Assembly: GCF_030056665.1 (NCBI RefSeq)
Contig: NZ_JASHIG010000012.1
Origin: Flectobacillus roseus
GTDB taxonomy: Bacteria; Bacteroidota; Bacteroidia; Cytophagales; Spirosomataceae
Direction: 5' to 3' (one strand)
Length of the DNA: 64,000 nucleotides
How positions within the stretch are numbered: position 1 is the stretch's first letter; each line of letters opens with the position of its first letter. Shown in pieces: positions 40,164-48,944 of the stretch. The translations under genes were made by a program, and so were the position numbers. Below the pieces are notes generated by a model that made no database searches, was not told where the DNA came from, and saw only the letters and a list, made by a program, of their open reading frames with translations.

Positions 40164-42074
40164 ATGAAAAAACCGTTTTCAACCTTTAAAGCTGGAGCAT
40201 TTGCCCTACTCCTCCTCGCTTCGGGAGGGCTCAAAGCTCAAGACAAACCTCATAATTTAATTCCTGAGCCTGTCAAAATTAGTACTAGTAAAGGGCAATT
40301 TTCCATAAAATCAAGCACTACTATTCTTATTCAACAAGAAGAAGCCAGAACTACAGCAGAGCTTTTGGCAGCACGTTTGAACAAGGCTACAGGATGGACT
40401 TTTAGTGTTAAAAAAGGGTCACATCAGCCTAATGCGATTAGTTTTTCACTACATAAAAATCCCGTTGAAGAGCTAGGGAAAGAAGGCTATAACCTAGAAG
40501 TGGATGCCAATGGAGCAAAAGTAACTGCCAATCAAACAGGAGGATTGTTTTATGGTATGCAGAGTATTTTGCAACTATTGCCAACCGAAATCGAAAGCAA
40601 TACCGCTGTTAAAAAAGACTGGACGCTTCCTTTTGTCAAAATCACCGATTATCCTCGTTTTGCTTGGCGTGGTATCATGTTTGATGTAAGCCGCCACTTC
40701 TTCACCAAAGACGAAGTAAAGCGTTTTATTGATGTCATGGCTCGTTTGAAATACAACACTTTCCACTGGCATTTGACCGACGACAATGGCTGGAGAATCG
40801 AGATAAAATCATTGCCAAAACTAACCGAGGTGGGAGCTTGGCGTGTGCCACGTATTGGAAAATTTAATCAGTTGGATGCTCCAAAAGATGGCGAGGCAGC
40901 AACAGACGGCGGTTTTTATACGCAAGAAGATATAAAAGAGGTAATCAAATATGCCTCAGATCGCAATGTAACCATCGTACCCGAAATCGATGTGCCGGGA
41001 CATAGTATGGCAGCGATAGCAGCCTACCCTGAGCTTTCTTGTACAAAAGACCCTAAGACTAAGGTAAACCCAGGAAGTAAATTTGCAGAGTGGTACGGTA
41101 ACGGTAAATTCAAAATGTTGACCGATAATGCTCTAAACCCTTCAGATGAAAAAGTCTATGAGTTCTTGGACAAAGTCTTTACAGAAGTGGCAGCACTTTT
41201 CCCGAATCCATATATCCATGTAGGCGGAGATGAATGTTACAAAGGTTTTTGGGAAGCCGATGCCAACTGTCAGGCATTGATGCAGAAAGAAAACATGAAG
41301 CATGTAGAAGAGTTGCAAGGATATTTCATGAAAAGAGTGGAAAAAATCTTGAAAACCAAAGGTAAAAAACTCCTAGGTTGGGACGAGATTTTGGAGGGCG
41401 GTATTGCGCCAGAAGCCACAGTCATGAGTTGGAGAGGCATCGAAGGAGGTATTGAAGCAGCCAAATTGGGGCATAACGTAGTGATGACGCCTTCTCCTTA
41501 TGTGTATATCGACTTTATGCAAAGTGACAGAACGTTGGAACCGCCCATTTATGCAACGTTACGTTTGAAAAAATGCTATGATTTCGAACCAATTCCTGAA
41601 GGGGTAGATGGTAAATTTATTTTGGGTGGACAAGCCAACCTTTGGACAGAAGGCATTCCTACTTTGGCATATGCGGAGTATATGACTTATCCTCGTTGCT
41701 GGGCATTATCAGAAGTATATTGGTCACCAAAAGAGAAAAAGAATTGGGAGAAATTTGTCACTAAAATGGAAAACCATTTTGACCGCGCCGATTTGGCAGG
41801 GATTAATTATGCTCGCTCAGCATACGATGCAGCTATCAAACCCAACATGAAAGATGGAAAATTGGTTGTTGAATTAGAAGCCGAAATCCCGAATTTGACG
41901 ATTCATTATTCGATTGACGACACCGTTCCTAGCAAATTTAGCCCTGTGTACAAAGACCCTATTCAGATTCCAGAAGGACCGATTACTTTACGTGTAAACA
42001 CCTACCGTAATGGAAAACCGATTGGACGAATGATTACTTTGAGTCGTGAGGAATTAGCCAAACGCTCAAAATAA
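40164..42074 (+). CDS. Beta-N-acetylhexosaminidase (GH20)
   Basis: The 636-aa product has a Sec signal (cleavage after GLKAQ). The GH20b N-terminal domain covers about 35-165. The TIM barrel then shows PRFAWRGIMFDVSRHF, NTFHWHLTDDNGWRIEI, PEIDVPGHSMAAIAAYPEL, the catalytic HVGGDE (Asp/Glu near 355-356), ATVMSWRGIEGG and ANLWTEG. A C-terminal beta domain (from about 555) precedes the end, as in many Bacteroidota members. It removes terminal GlcNAc or GalNAc residues in the periplasm or at the surface. Together with the CBM9-like and GHL10-like genes it points to glycan turnover. Confidence 0.95.
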   Translation: MKKPFSTFKAGAFALLLLASGGLKAQDKPHNLIPEPVKISTSKGQFSIKSSTTILIQQEEARTTAELLAARLNKATGWTFSVKKGSHQPNAISFSLHKNPVEELGKEGYNLEVDANGAKVTANQTGGLFYGMQSILQLLPTEIESNTAVKKDWTLPFVKITDYPRFAWRGIMFDVSRHFFTKDEVKRFIDVMARLKYNTFHWHLTDDNGWRIEIKSLPKLTEVGAWRVPRIGKFNQLDAPKDGEAATDGGFYTQEDIKEVIKYASDRNVTIVPEIDVPGHSMAAIAAYPELSCTKDPKTKVNPGSKFAEWYGNGKFKMLTDNALNPSDEKVYEFLDKVFTEVAALFPNPYIHVGGDECYKGFWEADANCQALMQKENMKHVEELQGYFMKRVEKILKTKGKKLLGWDEILEGGIAPEATVMSWRGIEGGIEAAKLGHNVVMTPSPYVYIDFMQSDRTLEPPIYATLRLKKCYDFEPIPEGVDGKFILGGQANLWTEGIPTLAYAEYMTYPRCWALSEVYWSPKEKKNWEKFVTKMENHFDRADLAGINYARSAYDAAIKPNMKDGKLVVELEAEIPNLTIHYSIDDTVPSKFSPVYKDPIQIPEGPITLRVNTYRNGKPIGRMITLSREELAKRSK

Positions 42075-42268
42075 TTTTTCATCGTACTTTTTTCTCGATT
42101 GAGACTCTCAAACGTGTATTACATCGAATCATACGGTTGTGATTGATGGATTGTCTAAGAATACCTGTATTTTTAGGAAAAATCACTTATCCAACCTTCA
42201 TCGCAACTGTATGGTTCTCCTAACTTCCAAAAAGAGAATCGTTGAAGTCGAGAAAAAAGTACTTAACA

Positions 42269-43909
42269 ATGAAAAAAATCTTTATTCTGGCTGGGCTACT
42301 CGCTTTTTCGAGTTGTGCTTTTGCCCAAAGTTCCTATCCAAACCATGCCCAACTGAGTACACGCCTCAAAACCCTCAGTAGCAAATACGCCACCACCACC
42401 AAACTTGAATCTATTGGAAAAAGTAAAGGTGGAAAAGACATTTTTGCTATTACCTTGAGCAAAGGCGACGCAAGCAACAAACCTGCCATTGCAATCTTAG
42501 CAGGCGCAGATGGTGCACATTTAGCAGGTACAGAGGTTGCTCTACAACTGGCAGAAAAATTGGTCGCTTCGGATTCGCTTGCCAAAATCCTCGAAACAAA
42601 AACTTTTTATATCATTCCTAGCATCAACCCTGATGCACAAGAACAATTTTCAGCAAAACTCAAATTCGAGCGTAGTGGCAACGACGTTGATACCGACGAC
42701 GACCGTGATGGACGCTTAAACGAAGATCCTTTTGAAGATTTGAACAATGACGGACAAATCACATGGATGCGCATTGAAGACCCAACTGGCGCTTATATCA
42801 TCAGCAAAGAAGACCCAAGAGTCATGGTAAAAGCCGACCCGAGTAAAGGGGAAGTTGGCAAGTATATCCTCCTCAGCGAAGGTATCGACAATGATAAAGA
42901 TGGTGTTTTCAACGAAGATGGTGTAGGAGGTGTTAATATCGACAAAAATGGTACTTACGACTATCCATTTTTCACACAAGGTTCGGGAGAATATGCTGCA
43001 TCTGAATCAGAAACGAAGGCTTTATTAGACTTTTTGTACACCACCAAAAATATTTACGCAGTATTTACCTTTGGTCCTGCCAACAACTTGAGCGAAGCCA
43101 CCAAGTTTGATAAATCTAAAACCTTGAAACGAATCGTAACAGGAATTTTAGAGAAAGATGCTTCTGTAGGTGAACAAATATCTAAACTTTACAACGCTCA
43201 AACAGGTTTGAAAGAGGCACCTGCTATGCCACAAACCAAAGGAAATCTTTCTCAAACTGCTTATTATCACTACGGAAGATTAAGCTTTAGTACTCCAACA
43301 TGGTGGGCACCAAAAGTATCTGCAACAAAAGATTCAACCAAGAAAGAAATAAAAGAAGTCAAAGCAAGTGACAATGAGGATATTCGCTACTTGAAATGGG
43401 CTGATGCGCAGCAACTAAAAGGAAGCTTTGTGGCTTGGCAAAAAATCAATCATCCAGATTTCCCTAATCAAACTGTCGAAGTGGGTGGTATTACTCCTTA
43501 TGCAAAATTGAACCCTCCTGTTAGTTATTTGAATGAAACTACCGACAAACATCTCAAGTTTTTCAAGGCATTTACTTCTCAAATGCCAGATGTACAGATT
43601 CTCAATGTAAAAACAGAAGCTGTTTCGGCTGGATTAACTCGTGTAACAGTTCAAGTAATCAATAAAGGTTTATTACCAACTGGTTCTGAAATCGGTGATC
43701 GTGTACGTTGGGTGCAAAAAGTACGCACAGAAGTAAAAACTTCAAGTGCACAAACTATTATTTCAGGGAAAAAAGTTAACCTTCGAGGTGCTATGTCGGC
43801 TGGTGAATCACAAGAATATAGCTGGTTGATTAGCGGTTCGGGCAGTATCACTATCGAAGCGGGTAATGCTATGACAGGTATTAAAACTGTATCTGTAGCG
43901 CTGAAATAG
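42269..43909 (+). CDS. M14-like protein that lacks the catalytic residues (pseudoenzyme)
   Basis: The start at 42269 gives a 546-aa product with a signal peptide that may be lipoprotein-like (FSSC). It is a clear paralogue of the downstream M14 carboxypeptidase: LESIGKSKGGKDIFAITLSK, then GTEVALQLAEKL, shared acidic inserts (DTDDDRDGRLNED, EGIDNDKDGVFNEDG) and the same C-terminal beta domain. However, the zinc-binding HSNE is DGAH here (from residue 81), the third zinc ligand SYHNN is replaced by TFGPANN, and the catalytic STELF has become STPTW. It therefore cannot act as a zinc carboxypeptidase. A binding or regulatory role with its active neighbour is inferred. Confidence 0.82.
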   Translation: MKKIFILAGLLAFSSCAFAQSSYPNHAQLSTRLKTLSSKYATTTKLESIGKSKGGKDIFAITLSKGDASNKPAIAILAGADGAHLAGTEVALQLAEKLVASDSLAKILETKTFYIIPSINPDAQEQFSAKLKFERSGNDVDTDDDRDGRLNEDPFEDLNNDGQITWMRIEDPTGAYIISKEDPRVMVKADPSKGEVGKYILLSEGIDNDKDGVFNEDGVGGVNIDKNGTYDYPFFTQGSGEYAASESETKALLDFLYTTKNIYAVFTFGPANNLSEATKFDKSKTLKRIVTGILEKDASVGEQISKLYNAQTGLKEAPAMPQTKGNLSQTAYYHYGRLSFSTPTWWAPKVSATKDSTKKEIKEVKASDNEDIRYLKWADAQQLKGSFVAWQKINHPDFPNQTVEVGGITPYAKLNPPVSYLNETTDKHLKFFKAFTSQMPDVQILNVKTEAVSAGLTRVTVQVINKGLLPTGSEIGDRVRWVQKVRTEVKTSSAQTIISGKKVNLRGAMSAGESQEYSWLISGSGSITIEAGNAMTGIKTVSVALK

Positions 43910-43962
43910 ACTTTTATTCTCCACATCGTACAATATTCAACAAATTATCTTAGTATTTTCTC

Positions 43963-45708
43963 ATGAAAAAATATATATCCCTATTCTTGTTGTCATGCTC
44001 ATTGGGTGCAGCAGCACAAGAAAAAACCATCAACGATGACCTAACAGGGCTTCGTGCCATTGGCACTCCCGCATCGCCAAAAGTAAAAATTAGCTGGAAT
44101 CATTACAATGACTATGCAATGATTACTCGTTTCTGCCAAGATTTAGCAAAAGCATACCCAGATTTAGTGAAAGTAGAATCTATGGGAAAATCAACGCAAG
44201 GAAAAGATATGTGGGTTTTAACTATTTCAGATTTTAAGTCTGGAAGTGTAGATCGTAAACCTGGCTTTTATATCGATGGCAATATCCACTCAAACGAGAT
44301 TCAAGGCACTGAAGTGGCAATGTATACAGCTTGGTACTTGGCAGAAAGTTTTAATTCGGTAGATTTTATCAAACAACTTTTGAAAGATAAAGTCTTTTAC
44401 ATTGTTCCAACTATCAACCCAGATGCTCGCGAGGATTTCTTGAAAAATCCAAACACACCACATTCGCCTCGTTCGGGTATGTTGGCTTTTGATGATGACG
44501 GCGATGGCAAGGCAGATGAAGACAAATTTGATGACCTAGACGGCGATGGCAATATCGTAATGATGCGCCGCAAAACGCCTTACGGCCGTTGGAAAGTAGA
44601 TTGCGATAATCCACAGCGTATGATTCCTGCCAAACCAGACGAAAAAGGAGAATACGAAATGTTGGGTTACGAAGGTATCGACAATGATGGCGATGGTGCT
44701 GTCAATGAAGACTTGATTGGCTATTATGACCCAAACCGCGACTGGGGTTGGAACTGGCAACCAGACTACATTCAACGTGGAGCCTTGTATCACCCAGGCA
44801 CTTTGGCGGAGACTCGCAATATCAAAAACTTTGTGTATGCACACCCTAATATTGCTGGAGCGCAAAGTTATCATAACAATGGAGGCATGTTCTTACGTGG
44901 TCCGGGGGCTGAGGAAGACGCAGGATTTTACGTACCTCAAGACGGCGCAGTGTATGATTATTTTGGAAAAATTGGTGAGAAAATCAATCCGGGATATAAG
45001 TACTTTGTGATTTACAAAGACCTATACACCGTTTACGGAGGCGAAATCGACTGGCTTGCGCTAGGTCGTGGGGTATTTACTTTTTCAACAGAATTATTTA
45101 CTTCTTATAAATTATTTGGAAAACAAAGCGAGGAAGGTCGTGGACAAAACAATGATTTTGAGGAGTTTAGTAAAAACCTCTTATTCAATGATGCTTATGT
45201 AGCTTGGAAACCCTTCAAGCATCCGCAATATGGCGATATTGAAATAGGTGGACCAAAGAAAAACTACACTCGAAATCACCCAGGCTTTATGTTGGAAGAA
45301 GATGCTCACCGCAACATGGCATTTACGGTGTTACATGCTTCACAAATGCCAAAACTTGAGGTGTCGGAAATTCGTCAAAAAGCCTTAGCGGGTGGTTTTA
45401 CAGAAGTAACAGCAGTGGTGACCAATTCTAAAGTTATTCCAACTCACTCAGCGCATGATTTGAAATATAAAATCGAAAGACCAGATTATATTTCTTTGAA
45501 AAATGCCAATGTAGTAGCTGGAATGATCGTCGAAAACGAAGACATCAATTTGACTAAAGAACAAAAATACACGCCTCAAACGATTGAAGTTTCGAACATT
45601 TCAGGAATGAGCGCAGTGAAAGTTCGCTGGATTGTAAAAGGTAAACTTGATAAAGCCACAGTAGAAGTTGACAGTCAAAAAGGTGGATTGACAAGTAGAA
45701 CTCTGTAA
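43963..45708 (+). CDS. M14-family zinc carboxypeptidase, exported
   Basis: The 581-aa product has a Sec signal (cleavage after GAAAQ). Zinc ligands are GNIHSNEIQGTE (His109, Glu112) and SYHNNGG (about 301). The catalytic glutamate is in FSTELFTSY (about 376). Two acidic insertions, DDDGDGKADEDKFDDLDGDG and DNDGDGAVNED, look like calcium-binding loops. A C-terminal beta domain (from about 460) follows. The enzyme should trim C-terminal residues of peptides outside the cytoplasm. It is 53 bp behind the inactive paralogue, in the same unit. Confidence 0.92.
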   Translation: MKKYISLFLLSCSLGAAAQEKTINDDLTGLRAIGTPASPKVKISWNHYNDYAMITRFCQDLAKAYPDLVKVESMGKSTQGKDMWVLTISDFKSGSVDRKPGFYIDGNIHSNEIQGTEVAMYTAWYLAESFNSVDFIKQLLKDKVFYIVPTINPDAREDFLKNPNTPHSPRSGMLAFDDDGDGKADEDKFDDLDGDGNIVMMRRKTPYGRWKVDCDNPQRMIPAKPDEKGEYEMLGYEGIDNDGDGAVNEDLIGYYDPNRDWGWNWQPDYIQRGALYHPGTLAETRNIKNFVYAHPNIAGAQSYHNNGGMFLRGPGAEEDAGFYVPQDGAVYDYFGKIGEKINPGYKYFVIYKDLYTVYGGEIDWLALGRGVFTFSTELFTSYKLFGKQSEEGRGQNNDFEEFSKNLLFNDAYVAWKPFKHPQYGDIEIGGPKKNYTRNHPGFMLEEDAHRNMAFTVLHASQMPKLEVSEIRQKALAGGFTEVTAVVTNSKVIPTHSAHDLKYKIERPDYISLKNANVVAGMIVENEDINLTKEQKYTPQTIEVSNISGMSAVKVRWIVKGKLDKATVEVDSQKGGLTSRTL

Positions 45709-45802
45709 GTAGGCTTTAGGCCGTAAGCCCTAGGCATTAGGCTTTTAGCTTATCGCATAAAGCCTAATGCTTAATGCAGGTAAAATTATTTTTAAAATAC
45801 GA

Positions 45803-45899
45803 GTAGAGACGCAATGATTACGTCTTAAGCCGGTTAAAATCTAGCATGGTAGCATCAAAAAAAGCGGTCGGGAAATATTTTCTGACCGCTTTTTTGATG
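45803..45899. repeat. Composite repeat with terminator palindrome, copy 3
   Basis: GTAGAGACGCAATGATTACGTCT is followed after 30 bp by ATCAAAAAAAGCGGTCGGG ... TCTGACCGCTTTTTTGATG. Orientation and spacing match copy 2 at 36955. Confidence 0.85.
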
Positions 45900-46166
45900 A
45901 AAACTAGGATCCTGTTTTAGACGTACATTTTATAATACAAATTTTAACAATCACTCATGCACTCAATCACAAATTACTCAATTAAGATGACTCATGTTTT
46001 GTGAATAGTATCATTAACAAGATGAGCTTAGAGAGTCAAAACTATAAAACACAAGTTTTTCAAAATATAATCACATACAAATTTCTGTCTCCGACCGTTT
46101 ACTAACTACATATCTCTATTTCTACTTAAATAGCTGTTTTTCAATCCTCTCAGAAACCTCGTATAC

Positions 46167-46174
46167 TATCTTTG
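46167..46174 (+). promoter_or_regulatory. Putative -7 box of the L,D-transpeptidase gene
   Basis: TATCTTTG is a perfect match to TAnnTTTG, 43 bp before the start codon. No clear -33 box was found. Confidence 0.45.
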
Positions 46175-46216
46175 TAAACAAAATTCTTCTTTGCTCTCTC
46201 TAAATCCTAAAATCTT

Positions 46217-46744
46217 ATGACTCATCCTCTCAAAATTATCTTTCGAATATTTACGCCTGTCCTTATTCTTGGGCTAGCAATTTATCAGTTTTTACCTGAA
46301 ACTCCACTTCCGAAAAATGCTCAAATTGATAGTCTAGTTGTATTCAAATCGAAGCGACAATTACTAGCTTTTTATGATGGGCAACTCCTTAAAACATATT
46401 CTATTGCACTAGGGCGACAACCACTGGGTGCTAAAGAGTACGAGGGCGATTTAAAAACCCCAGAAGGAAGCTATATCATTTACGACAAAAACCCACATAG
46501 TGATTACTATAAAAACCTAGGTATCTCCTATCCCAACGCCAAAGATATTGCACATGCAAAACGCTTACACCGTCCAGCAGGAGGCGAAATCAAAATTCAT
46601 GGGCTGAAAAATTATATGGGGCTATTAGGCAAATTTCATCGCTGGTTTGATTGGACCTTAGGTTGTATCGCTGTTCAAAACGCTGAAATAGACGAATTAT
46701 ACGATGCTGTTCCAATTGGCACTCCTATTGTAATTTATCCTTAA
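46217..46744 (+). CDS. L,D-transpeptidase (YkuD domain)
   Basis: The 175-aa product has an N-terminal membrane anchor (about 10-25). The YkuD domain shows IDSLVVFKSKRQLLAFYDG, LGRQPLGAKEYEGDLKTPEG and the catalytic HG...DWTLGCIAVQN pair (His near 133, Cys near 155). Such enzymes form 3-3 peptidoglycan crosslinks or attach proteins to peptidoglycan, or modify it otherwise. Its stop codon overlaps that of a convergent small membrane protein. Confidence 0.92.
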   Translation: MTHPLKIIFRIFTPVLILGLAIYQFLPETPLPKNAQIDSLVVFKSKRQLLAFYDGQLLKTYSIALGRQPLGAKEYEGDLKTPEGSYIIYDKNPHSDYYKNLGISYPNAKDIAHAKRLHRPAGGEIKIHGLKNYMGLLGKFHRWFDWTLGCIAVQNAEIDELYDAVPIGTPIVIYP

Positions 46745-46977
46745 ACCTCTTCAAATTCCACAGGTTCTTTTAAAGTATCCTTGGTATCTGCTTTTTTGTT
46801 TACTGGAGTACTACAATTTCCTGCGGCGCAACAGCCAGTATTGGAAATAGCTTGAAAAAGTACAATCGCACTCAATCCCAAAAGTAAAAAATCTTTCTGC
46901 ATTATTCCGTTTGTTAAAGCCCAAGCTCCAACTGCCAAACGGAGAAATCGCATCACACTCCAATTCTTTAAATCCAT
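46741..46977 (-). CDS. Small membrane protein, DUF2892/YgaP-like
   Basis: The start at 46977 gives a 78-aa product, MDLKNWSVMRFLRL. Upstream codons to 47016 are not typical. Two membrane helices (RLAVGAWALTNGIM and FLLLGLSAIVLFQAI) are followed by a cysteine motif TGCCAAGNC and an acidic tail. This is the layout of the YgaP-type inner-membrane DUF2892 group, often encoded with rhodaneses. The CCxxxxC motif could bind metal or sulfur. It converges on the L,D-transpeptidase with overlapping stops. Confidence 0.75.
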   Translation of the reverse strand: MDLKNWSVMRFLRLAVGAWALTNGIMQKDFLLLGLSAIVLFQAISNTGCCAAGNCSTPVNKKADTKDTLKEPVEFEEV

Positions 46978-47063
46978 GTCGTTAGTATTTATTTGCTCAA
47001 AGTAGTAAAAAATCAATCAATATTATACAAATATATGAACATATAATCATTTATTATAGTTTC

Positions 47064-47087
47064 AAAAAAGGCTTTTCAGCCTTTTTT
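47064..47087. terminator. Bidirectional intrinsic terminator
   Basis: AAAAAAGGCT and AGCCTTTTTT form a 10-bp stem with a TTTC loop between the Crp/Fnr gene and the small membrane-protein gene. On the minus strand it would end the Crp/Fnr transcript. Confidence 0.82.
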
Positions 47088-47100
47088 GATTTGCTTACAA

Positions 47101-47691
47101 CTAAGCCTTTATATTATTTCTGATACGACTCAAACTATCAGGATGAATACCTAAAAAAGAAGCCAAATCTTTTACAGGAATGAGTCTTAGGGCATCTGGC
47201 TGGTATGTGATCAAATTGAGATAGCGCTCTTCGGCACTTTGCGAAATCAAACTGTAAGTACGCTTTGTTTCACGGATATACAAGCCCTCTGCAATTCTTC
47301 GGTGAAAGCGTTCAGCATTTTTAGATCTTTCCAAAAGCTCCAAAACAGGCTGATAACGCAAACGCATAGCAGTAACCTTCGTAACCGCCTGAATACCAAT
47401 TGAAGAAGGTGTTTGAGATAGACAAGAGGCAAAAGAACTTACAAAATTTCCTTTGAAGCCCAAATCCACACAAATTTCTTTATCCTCCTTGAAGGAAATA
47501 TATTTTACAGCACCTTCAATGATAAAATAAGTACACGATTCTACCTGATCTATTTCGGTAAGAAATTCCTTTTTCTTGAACTGAACTTCTTCAATATGAC
47601 TACGATAGAAGTCCCACTCTTCTGACGAGAAGTTTGCTAGTCTGAAGATTGCCTCTTTCACAATTTCTATTTTTTGGGGATTTACTATCAT
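47101..47691 (-). CDS. Crp/Fnr-family transcriptional regulator
   Basis: The 196-aa product has a cyclic-nucleotide-binding-like beta roll (about 30-120; FLTEIDQVESCTYFIIEGAVKY, KGNFVSSFASCLS) and a C-terminal winged-helix part with SAEERYLNLI and LASFLGIHPDSLSRIRN as recognition helix. No cysteine cluster suggests an iron-sulfur sensor. It belongs to the large Bacteroidota group of Crp-like regulators whose ligands are unknown. A second member is encoded at 60611. Confidence 0.9.
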   Translation of the reverse strand: MIVNPQKIEIVKEAIFRLANFSSEEWDFYRSHIEEVQFKKKEFLTEIDQVESCTYFIIEGAVKYISFKEDKEICVDLGFKGNFVSSFASCLSQTPSSIGIQAVTKVTAMRLRYQPVLELLERSKNAERFHRRIAEGLYIRETKRTYSLISQSAEERYLNLITYQPDALRLIPVKDLASFLGIHPDSLSRIRNNIKA

Positions 47692-47727
47692 CTCATTACA
47701 TCTAATAGTGGGTTAATTACGCAATGT

Positions 47728-48129
47728 TTAGTCCTCAGGATAAGGAATATACACAAAACTAGCAAAATCATTATCAAAGACAAACAAACAGCAAAACTCA
47801 TCTGGGTCTTTGTAACTACTTTCAAAAACCTCCGCATTTTCTGCAGAAATAATACCTCTTTGCATAAACTCCTCTGCTACTGTGGCATTATAATTCCAAG
47901 TATTACCATTCATTTCGTTGATACCAATCAATTTTGAACCAACAGGCACAACAGTACGAGAAACTGCGAAAATAGGATACTTGGAAAAACCTCTAGTTCT
48001 AATTTGATAAGAAGCTTCCTTAACAAATTCTGCCACTAAGGCGAAGTCTGTTGAAATAATGCCCAAGTACTTTCCATTCAAATCTGGAGAGTTGGGGGCA
48101 TTGGATATAGCTTGATAATCTTCAATCAT
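47728..48129 (-). CDS. Unknown protein encoded behind Fic
   Basis: The start ATG ends at 48129 (133 aa, MIEDYQAISNAPNSP). An in-frame TTG at 48153 would overlap the Fic gene, but the ATG gives a 13-bp gap. The product contains KYLGIISTDFALVAEFVKEASYQIRTRGFSKYP and ends DFASFVYIPYPED. I do not recognise it. The closeness to the Fic gene suggests one transcript and perhaps a regulatory relation. Confidence 0.6.
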   Translation of the reverse strand: MIEDYQAISNAPNSPDLNGKYLGIISTDFALVAEFVKEASYQIRTRGFSKYPIFAVSRTVVPVGSKLIGINEMNGNTWNYNATVAEEFMQRGIISAENAEVFESSYKDPDEFCCLFVFDNDFASFVYIPYPED

Positions 48130-48142
48130 TTTATTTAAAATT

Positions 48143-48925
48143 TTACTTTTCAAAAATTAATGCCTCTGGGAGCATTAGTAAAAAAGGAATCGATTTTTCA
48201 TAATCTAATCCCTCATAATAAATACCTAACCTTGCAAGATTCTTATAGTAAGTATTTACGTTTTTGTAATAATACTTTTCGGACTGAATAAACCATGCAC
48301 TTCTCCCTAATTTTTCAGCTAAAAACCACTTTTCTAATAATCGAGCTAGTCGTCCATTACCATCACTAAAAGGGTGAATATTTACAAATACCAGATGGAT
48401 AAAGGAAGCGTAATAAAATACCTCTTCAACTGGCATTGGTTCTTGCAATAATTCATCTATTTCAGTCCAAAAAGATTTGTATTCTGTCTCTATTAGTCCT
48501 AGAGGTGCTGCCTCATACTGAATTCTACCAGTTTTATGCTCCATAACAAGCATTTCGGTTTTCCGTAGCGTACCTCTTAGCCTTTCAGGAAGTAAATGAG
48601 CTGATATCAGCTTATGCGCCTCTAAGAAATTGGCGTACGTTAAGGGATAATCTTGAGCAAACAGGTATGCATTATGTAAATCATTAGGCTTTTCTGTTAG
48701 CTCAGGAAGATATTCAATTTGTAAAAGTTTGTGCTTCACAAAACTATCAATCTCAAGCTGTTCTCCTTCTATCTTAGAGGAAGACATTACTGAAACAGAA
48801 GTATAAAATGTAAAGCTATGAGGTTCCAAACGTATTTGTTCTACCTCCGAAAATTCATCCTGAATATCGAGGTCTAACAATGATTTCCAAGTCTTCAGAT
48901 ATCTTGAGGTAATCAATTTGTCCAT
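48143..48925 (-). CDS. Fic-family protein (AMP transferase, class II layout)
   Basis: The 260-aa product has a Fic_N-like first part with the inhibitory-helix motif SSKIEGE (S/TxxxEG) near residue 47, before the Fic core. The active site is FVNIHPFSDGNGRLARLLEKW (HPFxxGNGR complete, near 179-187). It should transfer AMP or a similar group to a target hydroxyl and be self-inhibited by the N-terminal helix. The C-terminal part (after 195) could be a small winged helix. The gene is 19 bp after the alanine dehydrogenase gene on the same strand. Confidence 0.9.
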   Translation of the reverse strand: MDKLITSRYLKTWKSLLDLDIQDEFSEVEQIRLEPHSFTFYTSVSVMSSSKIEGEQLEIDSFVKHKLLQIEYLPELTEKPNDLHNAYLFAQDYPLTYANFLEAHKLISAHLLPERLRGTLRKTEMLVMEHKTGRIQYEAAPLGLIETEYKSFWTEIDELLQEPMPVEEVFYYASFIHLVFVNIHPFSDGNGRLARLLEKWFLAEKLGRSAWFIQSEKYYYKNVNTYYKNLARLGIYYEGLDYEKSIPFLLMLPEALIFEK

Positions 48926-48944
48926 CGATATGATTTAGTTTTAT

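Larger units (their letters stand above)
45709..46216. other. Repeat-rich spacer after the M14 pair
   Basis: It begins with TAGGC-type inverted repeats (TAGGCATTAGGC near 45740 with GCCTAATGC near 45770). The composite terminator repeat lies at 45803-45899, and the rest up to 46166 shows no gene. A -7 box for the next gene lies at 46167. Confidence 0.55.
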
